Below are positions 34,391-44,058 of a DNA stretch of 64,000 bases, one piece after another. The notes under the pieces are model-generated. The model had not been told where the DNA came from. It did no database searches and was given only the letters and a program-made list of their open reading frames with translations. Numbering within the stretch: position 1 is the stretch's first letter; each line of letters begins with the position of its first letter. The stretch lies in assembly GCA_965644295.1 (NCBI GenBank), contig CBFFRP010000419.1, positions 124,001 to 188,000 on the forward strand, given 5' to 3'. The translations under genes and the position numbers were made by a program. This DNA is from Paraphysomonas bandaiensis (lineage: Eukaryota; Chrysophyceae).

Positions 34391-36603
34391 AGCTACTTCG
34401 TTATCTCTTCAGTGTTTTACTTATAAATTAGGAATAATTTACTTAAATTTATGGATTTCGTTTCCTGTTCTCAGGAATTGGATTAGAAGTGAATCCCGTC
34501 ACGGAGGGGGTCTACATGGATCGACGGGTTCGAGTGAATACAAATATATGCCACTCTATGGCATGGGAATATAAGGAGAGGTGTGTATATATCTTCTCAG
34601 CTCATACATATATATGTGTGTGTATGTATATGTACATGATGCCTGCACAGCAGCGCTACGTAGATTTCTATACATAACGATGTGTGTACAGTATTCTTCA
34701 TATATAAGGACATGGCATACACCACCGTATGTAGAAATAAGGGTGATATTCGACGAAACGGCTACAATACTCGAGGTTTTTATTATTAGATTACTAAATA
34801 ACATGGTTTTATGGTAAATACCATCATTTTCAGAAGATGTCAATGTAAAAATCCTTCAATATCCCCATATTTATATGTACAAATACGTCTGTTCATAGCA
34901 GTCGTATGTGCAGTCAGCATCTTATTTTTTCGGAAATAAATTGAAGCAAATATACTCTACATTACTACAACACAACTACGGCTGGTATACAGATAATTGT
35001 TGTCTCAATATTAGAGGCATCTTGAACAAAAATATACAAAGGATGCCGATACAGTGCTGAGCAAACCACAAGTGAGTCTGATGTGTCCACATTAAACACT
35101 AAGAACTTCATATAACATCTTATATATGTGTATATTATTCTTCAGAGTATCGTAATTATGTTTGCATGGAGTGTGTTATGGTGCATATAGTTCGTCATTA
35201 CAGTATTACCACGACAGTGATGAAGTAGCTCACTGCCAAGTTGTATCCTAACATCAGAGTGTGTATGTGTGTATGTGTGTATGTGTGTGTTAGACTTATC
35301 TGAAAGATAAACAACATGCACGCTATCTAGTTAACTCATAGATTTATAGCATGAAAATCTAAAAAAATGTATTTTAGTTTCTAAAATATCTCCGTATCGT
35401 GGGATTAGCGGTTTAACAATTCGATCACGAATTTATACGCTTTATCTCTAAAACATGACTTGGTCACTCATTTTTTAACTTTATAATGCTATAAGCAGTT
35501 AAATGCATAATGCATACATCTAGAATTCTGACAATAATATTCCCAAAGTGTACTTACATGAAAGAGTTATAAAAACGAGGAGTATTCATTATATATCTGA
35601 TCTATTAACTAACACAGAGTATATCTTTAGCTAATTGTTAAGACTAGCTATAAATCTTATATCTTTTATTTGTGCTAATGTATATACAGATTTAGAATAA
35701 CTCCCATCATGTATTAAAGAAATAGCTCTACAACTATCATACTCATTTCGAGTGTGTCTTCTAGTGTCGTCATAGCGTTCTCGATTATATCTCCAACTTT
35801 GTGACTAATAGTTGCGATACATGGTTCGTGCGAGAAACCCCATATATATATTGTAAAGGGAGAGGAGGCCCTAGTAGTTGCTTACTGGGCGACTTTGTAG
35901 GATCTCAGCGCTATATGTATTGCTTCGAGAATGTACCATGAGGCCCTGCGGGTCCGACACCATATCCGCGTTGAGTTTGCTGTTAAGAGTGTAACATAAA
36001 CTAATATTATGATGGGGATTATATCAGTGAAATTGTAATATATTGACTATATACTATATATAACGTCGTGTATACCTGAGATCGAATGAAATTGGTTAAT
36101 AGTTAATAGTAGACAGTTTAGTGAATGACAATGAATGCTAAGAGGTGTTGTATGTTGAGTATTTTAATAGTTGAGTATTGAGGGAATACAATGCTCAGTT
36201 TTAAAAATCTACACGTTACCAAGTTTAATCAACACTAGCACTTTACAAGGACACGCCCTCGGAATGGGGCAATTATGTCAAAAGTTGGTAGCCCGCGAAT
36301 GAGCAAGCATTCGGCTCAGCGTGGTGAATATGATGAATTTATCGTCGTCATGTAAGTAAAGCAACAATATAGAGCAAAAGCAAGGTATTTCTAGAATTTT
36401 TATATACCCTAAGGAATGTGACAACTATTATAAACTGTAATCAATAGGAAGTGTGCTGACTATCATCTATCACTCTCTCAATGTAAAGGGTCAGTGATAT
36501 TGTAGTCAGACAGTATCTGGGAATCATCCAAAACTTACCACTAAAACTACGTTAATTCCTGTCTTACTTTGAATCATTCAATATGAAGTGTGCTGATTAC
36601 CAT
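34391..36603. other. Intergenic region, 2.2 kb
   Basis: No supported gene. There are GTGTGTAT runs (34610-34625, 35262-35290), a slightly GC-richer patch at 35865-35970, and a possible short first exon at 36275-36353 (MSKVGSPRMSKHSAQRGEYD and following) ending at a GTAAGT donor, but no partner exon is found. At 36441-36535 lies a decayed copy of the 3' end of the next gene (separate entry). Confidence 0.35.
36441..36535 (-). pseudogene. Duplicated tail of the ubiquitin-like gene
   Basis: On the minus strand this reads DDSQILSDYNITDPLH then stop, parallel to [19 protein letters not shown] in the gene just upstream, and the sequence after the stop (AGTCAGCACACTTC) also repeats the 3' flank of the gene (AATCAGCACACTTC). 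The two copies lie about 140 bp apart in tandem. The second copy appears non-functional. Confidence 0.6.
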
Positions 36604-37320
36604 CTAGCATCCTTTCAATATCAACACTAGATGAAGAGTAGCTTCCTCCCCGATACCGTAGTCAGACAGCATTCGGGAATTATCCAAATCTCGACCAGCA
36701 AATATAAGTCTTTGCAATTCGGGTGGAGTTCCTTCCACATCTTGAATTATTTCCTTCAATGATTGCGAACGTGTAAAATAAGTCACAGTAGCATTCTCTG
36801 CCCAATATTTTTCGTCCATACATTTCGCATATCTTGCCTGATACATCATTCTTGTGTCTTTTAAGCGCAGTATCCGTTGTACATTGTGTGCATTATCTGG
36901 AGAATGATGCAGAAATTTAAATTGTTCATCACCGATGACCCTCCGATGAATAGTCTCCGTGTCATTTAAGTATGCTCTTGTGTCCAGAATATGAGTGTGC
37001 CATACTTGATCGATAATTGGCGATGGCGACAAGATGTTGCTGTCAATATCTCGAATAGCGCATTTCAATTCGATAAATCGAATGTATTCTGAAGTTGCTC
37101 CTTCCGCAAAATGAGGATCCCAGTTAAGATCACGACATAACATCCTTGTTAAATGAGGTAAAGTGAATGCATTAATCACATGTATAGGTTGATTTCGTTT
37201 CATATGAGCAGTTGTGTCATCGATTGTCTCTGTTTCAGGGCTATCGTTACCAATACGAATGTTTGGTTCAACGTCCAACGTAAGCACCTTTCCCTTCAAT
37301 GTTTTGACGAACAATCGCAT
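36604..37320 (-). CDS. Ubiquitin-like protein split by a GRDP/WHxH-type insertion
   Basis: Single exon, 238 aa. Residues 1-20 ([20 protein letters not shown]) match ubiquitin 1-20; residues 186-238 ([37 protein letters not shown], then [11 protein letters not shown]) match ubiquitin 24-76. Between them sit 165 residues replacing ubiquitin residues ~21-23. The insert contains [16 protein letters not shown], the motif of plant-type glycine-rich-domain (DUF1399-like) proteins. The hydrophobic patch (Leu8, Ile44, Val70 equivalents) is kept, Lys48 is Arg and Lys63 is Glu, and the C-terminus is Gly-Cys rather than Gly-Gly, so standard conjugation is unlikely. Function unknown; a ubiquitin-mimic or scaffold is possible. 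The first ATG gives an exact ubiquitin start. Confidence 0.85.
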   Translation of the reverse strand: MRLFVKTLKGKVLTLDVEPNIRIGNDSPETETIDDTTAHMKRNQPIHVINAFTLPHLTRMLCRDLNWDPHFAEGATSEYIRFIELKCAIRDIDSNILSPSPIIDQVWHTHILDTRAYLNDTETIHRRVIGDEQFKFLHHSPDNAHNVQRILRLKDTRMMYQARYAKCMDEKYWAENATVTYFTRSQSLKEIIQDVEGTPPELQRLIFAGRDLDNSRMLSDYGIGEEATLHLVLILKGC

Positions 37321-38080
37321 CGTATACTGGTGTTTAATTGAACTTTACAATATGTATCGTCGTTAGTGGTGCTATTTGATATCTCTGTGACAGAGTATGT
37401 ATATGTGTCCTTATTGTCTGCTAGATATGTGTTGATATGCATGTTGCAGTACTGGTACTGGACCATTGCAAAGAAATTTCTTTCAAGTTGTGTGCCCTGT
37501 ACTGGAATAGTGTACTCCGGTACTCTACATATGACTGATATGAGATATCTTGTACAGGAGTATATGTGGATAGAGTGATGAGGTACATGGATAGAGTAGA
37601 GAGGTACATGGATAGAGTAGAGAGGTACATGGTATGTACGACATTCTGTACATTCGTAGTGGATATTAGGGTTTTTTAGTTTCATGGGTGCTAAAAGTGG
37701 CGGTATACTGTTATTGTATGGGGTATTTAGGTAGAAAATCAACACACGTCGAATGCACGAGTGTACGTAGTGCGTGAATTTATTAAGAACTTGGAGTGAA
37801 AGCAATGGAAAGATTTTACACAAGCTCCCGGCCGTCCCTCTGCCTCGGTGTGTGTTTGTCTCTCGGTCTTGTGCAGCCAGTTGTGTAGACCTCCATAGTT
37901 TCTATATATCTATATAGCTACAGTATGTTTATCTCAGGAGTTGCTCTTGTTATGCTGGTATGTATGGTGTGTAGGTTACTGTAGTCATCATGAAAGACCC
38001 TTTTGCTATGCTCAACACCTTTGTGTCAGTTTGTTGCTGTATCATATGCATGATTATGTATGTATGTGAGGGCTGTTTGT
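37321..38080. other. Upstream region with tandem 21-bp repeats
   Basis: About 760 bp with no supported gene. CAGTAC/GTACTG words cluster at 37445-37510. At 37569-37632 a 21-bp unit, GTACATGGATAGAGTAGAGAG, is repeated about three times. AT-rich and pyrimidine-rich sequence follows. Confidence 0.4.
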
Positions 38081-38089
38081 TGTATAGAA

Positions 38090-38395
38090 ATCGTGACGCT
38101 TGTTCGACTGTTACAACCAGAAGAGTTCGAAATGCTTGGCATGTGAAGTTTGTCTAATCATATTTTGAATAGTCATTGGTGAGGGCAATGACATACATGT
38201 ATCTCGTTTGCCGGAAAGGATTTTCCGGTATATGGAGAACATTATAAGTCGTTTGACACGTAAGGGTGTGGATTGTCTAATAGAGTTGCAAACATCTTCC
38301 GCTGTAGAGCTATCAGACATTTCAGATCGCAAGGTATGATTGTTTGTGTAATTTACCTACTAACAGGATAAGCCTCATATCCCCCAGTAAAAGAG
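38090..38395 (+). CDS. Possible small or partial protein-coding gene
   Basis: A stretch on the plus strand reads like protein: IVTLVRLLQPEEFEMLG from about 38090, then, after a likely intron ending TTGAATAG near 38170, HVSRLPERIFRYMENIISRL and LTRKGVDCLIELQTSSAVEL, ending SDISDRK before a GT donor near 38335. The residues have the look of an alpha-helical domain. I cannot find a convincing start, and the splice phases between the pieces do not all agree, so this may be a decayed gene. I do not recognise the family. Confidence 0.25.
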
Positions 38396-39084
38396 ACAGT
38401 ACTCAGAGGTGGAGTTATATTGAGTTGTGGGTAGAGACAGGTGCAGTTGATTCTTCATCTATTATTACTGGTGAATGTGCCAGCAGTTCAGTTGATTATT
38501 GCTTGTAAGTATTTCAATTAGTCAACGGAACTCTTCACACCTACTGCAGTATTCATCACAAAACGCATCAATAACTCAACTTTAATCGACATGTTTCACC
38601 AGGTTTTGACCGTTTCACCAGGTTTGGTCATCATGGAGAAGATCAAATATACTGCTGAGTTTTCAAATAAAATGTGTTTTATGAGAATATCCGTGATGAT
38701 AATTTGATATTGACTGAATCTATTTAAGAAAATAAATGATAACAACAAAGAGGCTGCAATAGAGACTTGTCCTATAGGAAAAGGAGCTCCACATTTTCCA
38801 TGATTGACCGCTACTTACTTCTATCTAATCTAAGATTGTTATGACGGGTTTGCGCAAAAGCTTGACTCCTCGACATTTTAGAGCTACTTATGATTTTAGG
38901 CATGAATTGTCGCATCTGGAATGAAATGACAGTTGAGGTAGCTATATTGGCAGCAAGTATATTTTAGTACTAAATAATTGCAATTATAATTGACTACAAC
39001 CTGCGTCAATTAATTGATATTTAATTGATATGCAGCCCTGATTGGTGGAGTTGGGTGTGCGTTGTAGAACTTCTATGTCATGTA
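38396..39084. repeat. Intergenic region with hAT-like terminus
   Basis: No gene. AATTGCAATTATAATTG and related words fill 38970-39040, ending GCAGCCCTG at 39040. In reverse complement this end is CAGGGCTGCATATCAATTAA, related to CAGGGCTGCGTAACAATTAA at 19357. The two probably are ends of members of one non-autonomous hAT family. Confidence 0.4.
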
Positions 39085-39905
39085 AGCTGAGGCGGGCGTA
39101 CCAAAAGTCCCGACAATGGTGATCCTGAGGTTAAGGAACCCATGGAGAGATTACATATCGATTTGGTGGTGGATCTTCCAGAAACAGAAAATGGTAACAA
39201 GCGTATATTGGTGTATAAGGATTCTAAGTGCAATTTCGTACTGTATGGTTATTTCCATTGGCGGATAAGAAAGCTGAAAGTGTAGCGCAAGGTTTGGTAA
39301 AAGGGGTATATAAGACGGTGGTATAGGACAGAGGAAGAGAGTTTCGAAACAAGTTAGATACGAAGTTAGCTGAGTTGTATGGGATTCATGGGGTGTGTAC
39401 TACACCACAGAACCCAAGATCTAATGGATTAGTGGAGAACATGAACAAGACACTGAAGAACCAGCTACATCATTATATTAATGCAAGACAATCAGACTGG
39501 GATTGGAGAAACTAACTCCAGCTCTGCAGTGGGCATGGGTGGTCATTACCCAGAGAACGAGGAATAATTGGTTACGGATGAATAGGGATACTCATGCTGC
39601 AGAGATAATACATGAAGAAGGAAGGAGGGATTGTAGAATAAGGAATAAGGCATCTACAGTCGTTTAAGGAGTATCAGGTTGGAGAATTGTTTTCAGAAGG
39701 AGGTGTCCAGTAAGTGCATTTGCATCAGCATCGGATAAAGGGAAATACACCCAAGATTTGAAGGTCCATATAAGGTGACGAAGAGAATTAACCCATTATT
39801 TTATGAGGCCATGATTAATGGTAAGACTGTGCGGGTACATGCAACTAATATGAAACCCGATTCATATGTGAATCAGTTATGTGGAGAGACCTATTCAGGC
39901 CTCGG
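39085..39905 (+). pseudogene. Decayed Ty3/gypsy-type integrase
   Basis: Translated pieces in changing frames give an integrase catalytic core and C-terminal domain: PMERLHIDLVVDLPETENGN, DRGREFRNKLDTKLAELYG, TTPQNPRSNGLVENMNKTLK, and FEGPYKVTKRINPLFYEAMI with the GPY/F module, then VHATNMKPDSY. At least three frame changes or stops interrupt it. No LTRs, reverse transcriptase or protease are seen nearby, so it is an isolated fragment of an LTR retrotransposon. Confidence 0.75.
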
Positions 39906-40489
39906 AAACCCACAGAGATAATGCTCAATCACCAGATGTTGCCACAATATGTTCACCAGTTACACCTATATCTTATATAATCACACACCAGTAACTGAAT
40001 TTAACTCCTTTGTAACTATAATCACCCGTTTCACCTATGATTTGACTTCACCTAGCATTTGCACACTATTAACTCAGTTATATAACATATAACCCATCAT
40101 AGTACTGCAGAACTCAACACTTTCACTACCATTATGACTCATGTAATATGCATGTTCCCTTATCTTAATGATATCTTATCTTAGCGACAACTCTGACCAC
40201 AACCACTATAGTGAGCTTATTCGAGAAGCATTTCGAAAGGTCAATACCATCGCCCATACACTGCTTGATGAACCTCACAACTATAATGTGTTAATATTAT
40301 TTACCCTGAATGAAAAAGGGCATGAACCACAGTTTCAATCGAAACGTCTACTCAGCAAATCATTATACACAAGCATTATCATACCCGCTCAAATATGTTG
40401 TACTACTGTGAATATCATGCCAAAATCAACAAAGTACTTCCTATTATATTACAGCTGACATCGGTAAGTTGATAACGTACCCACTAATT
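39906..40489. other. Intergenic region
   Basis: About 580 bp. A 96-codon open frame at 40168-40458 has no domain, no upstream coding context and composition like the surrounding AT-rich DNA. I see no supported gene. Confidence 0.3.
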
Positions 40490-40987
40490 TCACTGTGGGC
40501 TGAACGATGAACCAGAAGGAGTAGGAAGGGGTGGAGCTATAGGCTCCATCGAATCATGAACAATTGTCCCAACGACAGCAGTTTGATCATCATCATCTTC
40601 ACTGCTCAACATAGGTATCACATGGATCTCTACCGGAGATGCAGATGCCAAAACCGGAGATTGATTATCTGAAACTTCAGAAGAATTATCATCGCATAGC
40701 GACACTTCTGCAACCACAGGAGTCGAGTCAGCCACAAGAGGAAACAAGCTCGAAACATGACTCGCTGATGAGGCGGCAGCAGACTGAGGGCTTCCTCCAT
40801 CCCCTGACGAAGCACTGGCCTGTGCCAGTCGTATTTCAGAACTATCTATGCTCAGGCTCTGCACTGCCTCCACTGCAGAACGATTTGTGTACTCCTCAGC
40901 GATCTCTCTTATAGCCATCGCCTCAATAGAATTCGGTCGGATGGCGTTTCTTCGTTGTCTCTTCCGTTCATTTCCAAAGTCATCCAT
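40490..40987 (-). CDS. Low-complexity Ser/Ala/Asp-rich protein, unknown
   Basis: 165 aa, single exon. The N-terminus (MDDFGNERKRQRRNAIRPNS, then IEAMAIREIAEEYTNRSAVE) is basic then helical and contains a possible nuclear localisation signal (KRQRR). The rest is Ser/Ala/Pro-rich with an acidic patch (SSEDDDD). I recognise no family. Support comes from an open frame of coding-like composition in AT-rich surroundings; a downstream partner exon cannot be excluded. Confidence 0.5.
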   Translation of the reverse strand: MDDFGNERKRQRRNAIRPNSIEAMAIREIAEEYTNRSAVEAVQSLSIDSSEIRLAQASASSGDGGSPQSAAASSASHVSSLFPLVADSTPVVAEVSLCDDNSSEVSDNQSPVLASASPVEIHVIPMLSSEDDDDQTAVVGTIVHDSMEPIAPPLPTPSGSSFSPQ

Positions 40988-41634
40988 AGGTCTGTTTGTA
41001 TCCTATGTAAATATATGTACAGATAAGAGCATGTATGTGTATGGTTTATTAGAATATGTTATAAAGGATATGTATGTATAGTGTTATATATGGCTATATG
41101 TATGTATGTATGGCTATATATACATGTGGGTATGGACCTGTCTCATTAATCTTAGGCTTAACTGCTTACGAACGGTTCCAACAACTCCTCGAGATAATAT
41201 ACTACATTCTACAAGAATGATATCTGATGTAGTTTAAATACTAGTGCTTATGCTTATGACTAACAGCCTCACTTAAACATATACATGTACATGAGCATGT
41301 AAACTATGGTGAACTACACCTACACGTACACCTACAGCAGACATTGGACAATGCATGTAAAAAATAGTGTAAAAGTTTGTAGAAGGCAGAATTTTCTGAA
41401 ATATTATTGTAAAATTGTTAATTTTCTGATAAAATAGCAGCTCATCGAATTTTGGTATGTATTTTTGGTATTGATCATTTTCCAATTTTGGTAATATTAA
41501 ATTTTCGAATTTTGCCAAAAGTGCGAAAATATGTGTTGCTGTATGTCCCATCCGGAATGTAAAAAGAACAATCCGGACTACGTAAACGTATTCTACTCTC
41601 TCTGGTGTCTAAAAAAGTGAGGATTTTGCACTAC
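40988..41634. other. Intergenic region
   Basis: About 650 bp, AT-rich, with GTAT-type tetranucleotide runs at 41060-41115. No supported gene. It ends at the TATC target duplication of the large inverted-repeat element. Confidence 0.35.
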
Positions 41635-41638
41635 TATC

Positions 41639-42873
41639 CCACTGTCGGTCAAAACCATGTCATCGGTCAAAACCGTGTCATTCCCTTTTTTTCAGTTTCT
41701 CTCTTCAGTTTGTATTTTGAGTGATTATTATGATCATATCCATCTTTGTCATTCCGTATCTCTACTGATACAAAACCATCCACACCTATCAGCATATCCT
41801 CATGTTTATCTTGCTCTGCTCTTCCAAATTATCCAAATTGTTTTGGGGTTTGAGCTAAATACTGCTCCGTTCTGTCCCTCACATTTCACCTCTCCCGCAA
41901 CTGAGATTCCACGATCCCAACCAACAGAGACAGACTTTAAGTGATGGGAAATGGTGTGAATGATGGGTGTTGTGAAAGTGGCGACATCTTACATCTGCTT
42001 GTCACCTCCCGAATGTTTCATTGTTGTGAATGTCACACTTATAGATCTCTCTGTCGCATGTGTCCTGCACATATACACGTCTTAAGTATACATACATTGC
42101 ACAAACGTATACGTATATGTGCTATATATGTACTGCGCACACATATATGTGCGAATTATATGTATATGTTACATATATAAGTCTCTGTTACATACATGCT
42201 GCCCATATATATATGTGTGTGTCTCTGTCACAAATGTACTGCATATATATATATGTGCCATATGAATACTTCACACTAATACACGTCTGTGACACATATA
42301 TACTTCAAACATCTATGTATGTATGTCATATATAAACTGCAAGCTTATATATGTCTCTGTTACATATGTCATGTCTATGTTATATGTACACTGCACACAT
42401 AAAGTGTATATCAGGGCTAGGGAACAATATATTGCAATACTATTGTGACGTATCGTCCCACCAATACCTAGTTCAATTGTATTTTAAGAGTCTATTGATA
42501 CTATTACAATGTATTGCAATATACATATTACAATATATTGCAATAGCATTAATATATATAAGTTGTCCGTTGCTAATTACTTACGTTCACTTCATTTCTA
42601 GTACTGTTTTTTAAGAGTACATGAGCTTATCACAAACTGTAATGCCTAACACCATTCCAATACTCGCATTAACGCCATATTCACAATGTATGTCTTCAAT
42701 TCACTATTATTTGAAAGATGTGTGCATCAGGCCACAAGTGGCGATTAGCTCTTGAAAATAGAATCACATCAAGTGTATCGGGATGAGTGAGCAATGAGTA
42801 CTTTTGCGCAGGACGGAGATGATAAGTTTAGCTACGCTGACTAATCTTTCACGTGTATTTGACGTGCAGACAA
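41639..42873 (+). repeat. Terminal inverted repeat, left arm
   Basis: Begins with CCACTGTCGG and the two 18-bp repeats. At 42060-42410 are imperfect ~40-45-bp tandem units built on CTCTGTTACATA...CTGC. At 42412 a CAGGGCTAGGGAACAATA word begins an AT-rich block also found at 570-770, suggesting that an older repeat was captured inside the arm. Open frames in the arm are mirrored in the other arm and look like products of the tandem units, not genes. Confidence 0.9.
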
Positions 42874-43395
42874 TATTGCTTATATAGTGTCTCTATATCA
42901 TCTGTAAAGCGTAATGTTGATTTGGATGCATTTTGTGAGCATAGTTAAAGGTATAGGGTTCTATGTAGCGATCAACTAGACGATATTCCACAATGACATA
43001 AAGTTGATCACTTTTGGATTGAAATCATGTAGGTGGTGCATCAATTCTTGGACCACTGTACTAGAAACAGCAAAACATCTTTACCAAGATGACGGATCAT
43101 TAAAGGTGACGAATAGTGTCTGTAGTGTGTAGTGTACTGAGCTTGTATGGATTCTGCAAAACTTATATTACTTGACCGAAGTGTACACGAAAAACGCATG
43201 ACTATATAACGAATTTAGAGATTTTTCATCACTATTCTCCCGTAGCTTGATGAATAATAGAAGAGCCTTACTCATAGATACCTTGATGTCTCAACTTTTC
43301 GCTTCTTCAGCTTCTGGGAGGACTGCATCAACCTTCTGTGTCCAACTCAGAATTTTTCATATATAATATTATTCTAACTCGCGAGAATTATATGC

Positions 43396-43593
43396 ATGCT
43401 ATTAGTTAAAAAGACCAGAGATCTAATTAAGTCTACATTTTTGCAATGTAATATCATTGATGTTGGCGATATTATTAATACTACTCATCGAATGAAAGAG
43501 ATGAGTTTTGCTGTTCGTAGAACCTGTATTTCAAAGGTATCTGAATTACGGCTGTTACGTGAAGAATGCAGTAGTGAATACAGTATTACTTGA
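43396..43593 (+). other. Unassigned 65-codon open frame in transposon interior
   Basis: Reads LVKKTRDLIKSTFLQCNIID and HRMKEMSFAVRRTCISKVSE, more protein-like than the flanks, but it resembles no transposase domain I know. It lies between the diverged inner repeat and the copia insertion site (43635), so a longer gene may have been cut by the insertion. Confidence 0.2.
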
Positions 43594-43635
43594 ACTAAAG
43601 ATAGAATGAGAAAAAAGCAGTGAACCTGAAATACT

Positions 43636-43893
43636 AAATAAGATTTAAGGTTAGTCTTAATATTTAGTAAGAATATACTTGATATTATTAGAGATAAAGA
43701 TGGAACGATAAGGCCTAATAGTATAATAGCAAGACACGTTTGAGCAGAGCGTTAGCACCACACACATGTGCGTATCTTGTACAGTCGCGTATCATGTATA
43801 GTTTGGTAATTATTCAGTCTATTTGGTATTTCATTGTATATGTGTGTTGTATTCACGCGTTAAGAGATATACGTGATTCAATGACTCCTAATA
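43636..43893 (-). repeat. 3' LTR of copia element
   Basis: 258 bp, same as 49006-49263. On the minus strand it begins TATTAGGAGTC directly after the polypurine tract. Confidence 0.92.
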
Positions 43894-44058
43894 CTCCCCC
43901 TCAATGAAATAATCATATGGCGTATACATAGATATATGGATATAGGTGTATATATTTGGAGATAGTTCTACTGAGGGTAAAACCCACGAGTGCAATCACA
44001 GATTGTGGATTACACTGATGTCAACATACAGCATACTCGTGGGAAACTCCGTAGATCT

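Noticed and set aside
35865-35970. Possible exon in a GC-richer patch
   Set aside because: Interrupted by stops in all plus frames and no partner exon or domain.
41657-42614. Open frames of 79-95 codons in the left arm, repeated as 49957-50944
   Set aside because: Identical in both arms only because of the inverted repeat; composition follows the tandem units and no domain is seen.
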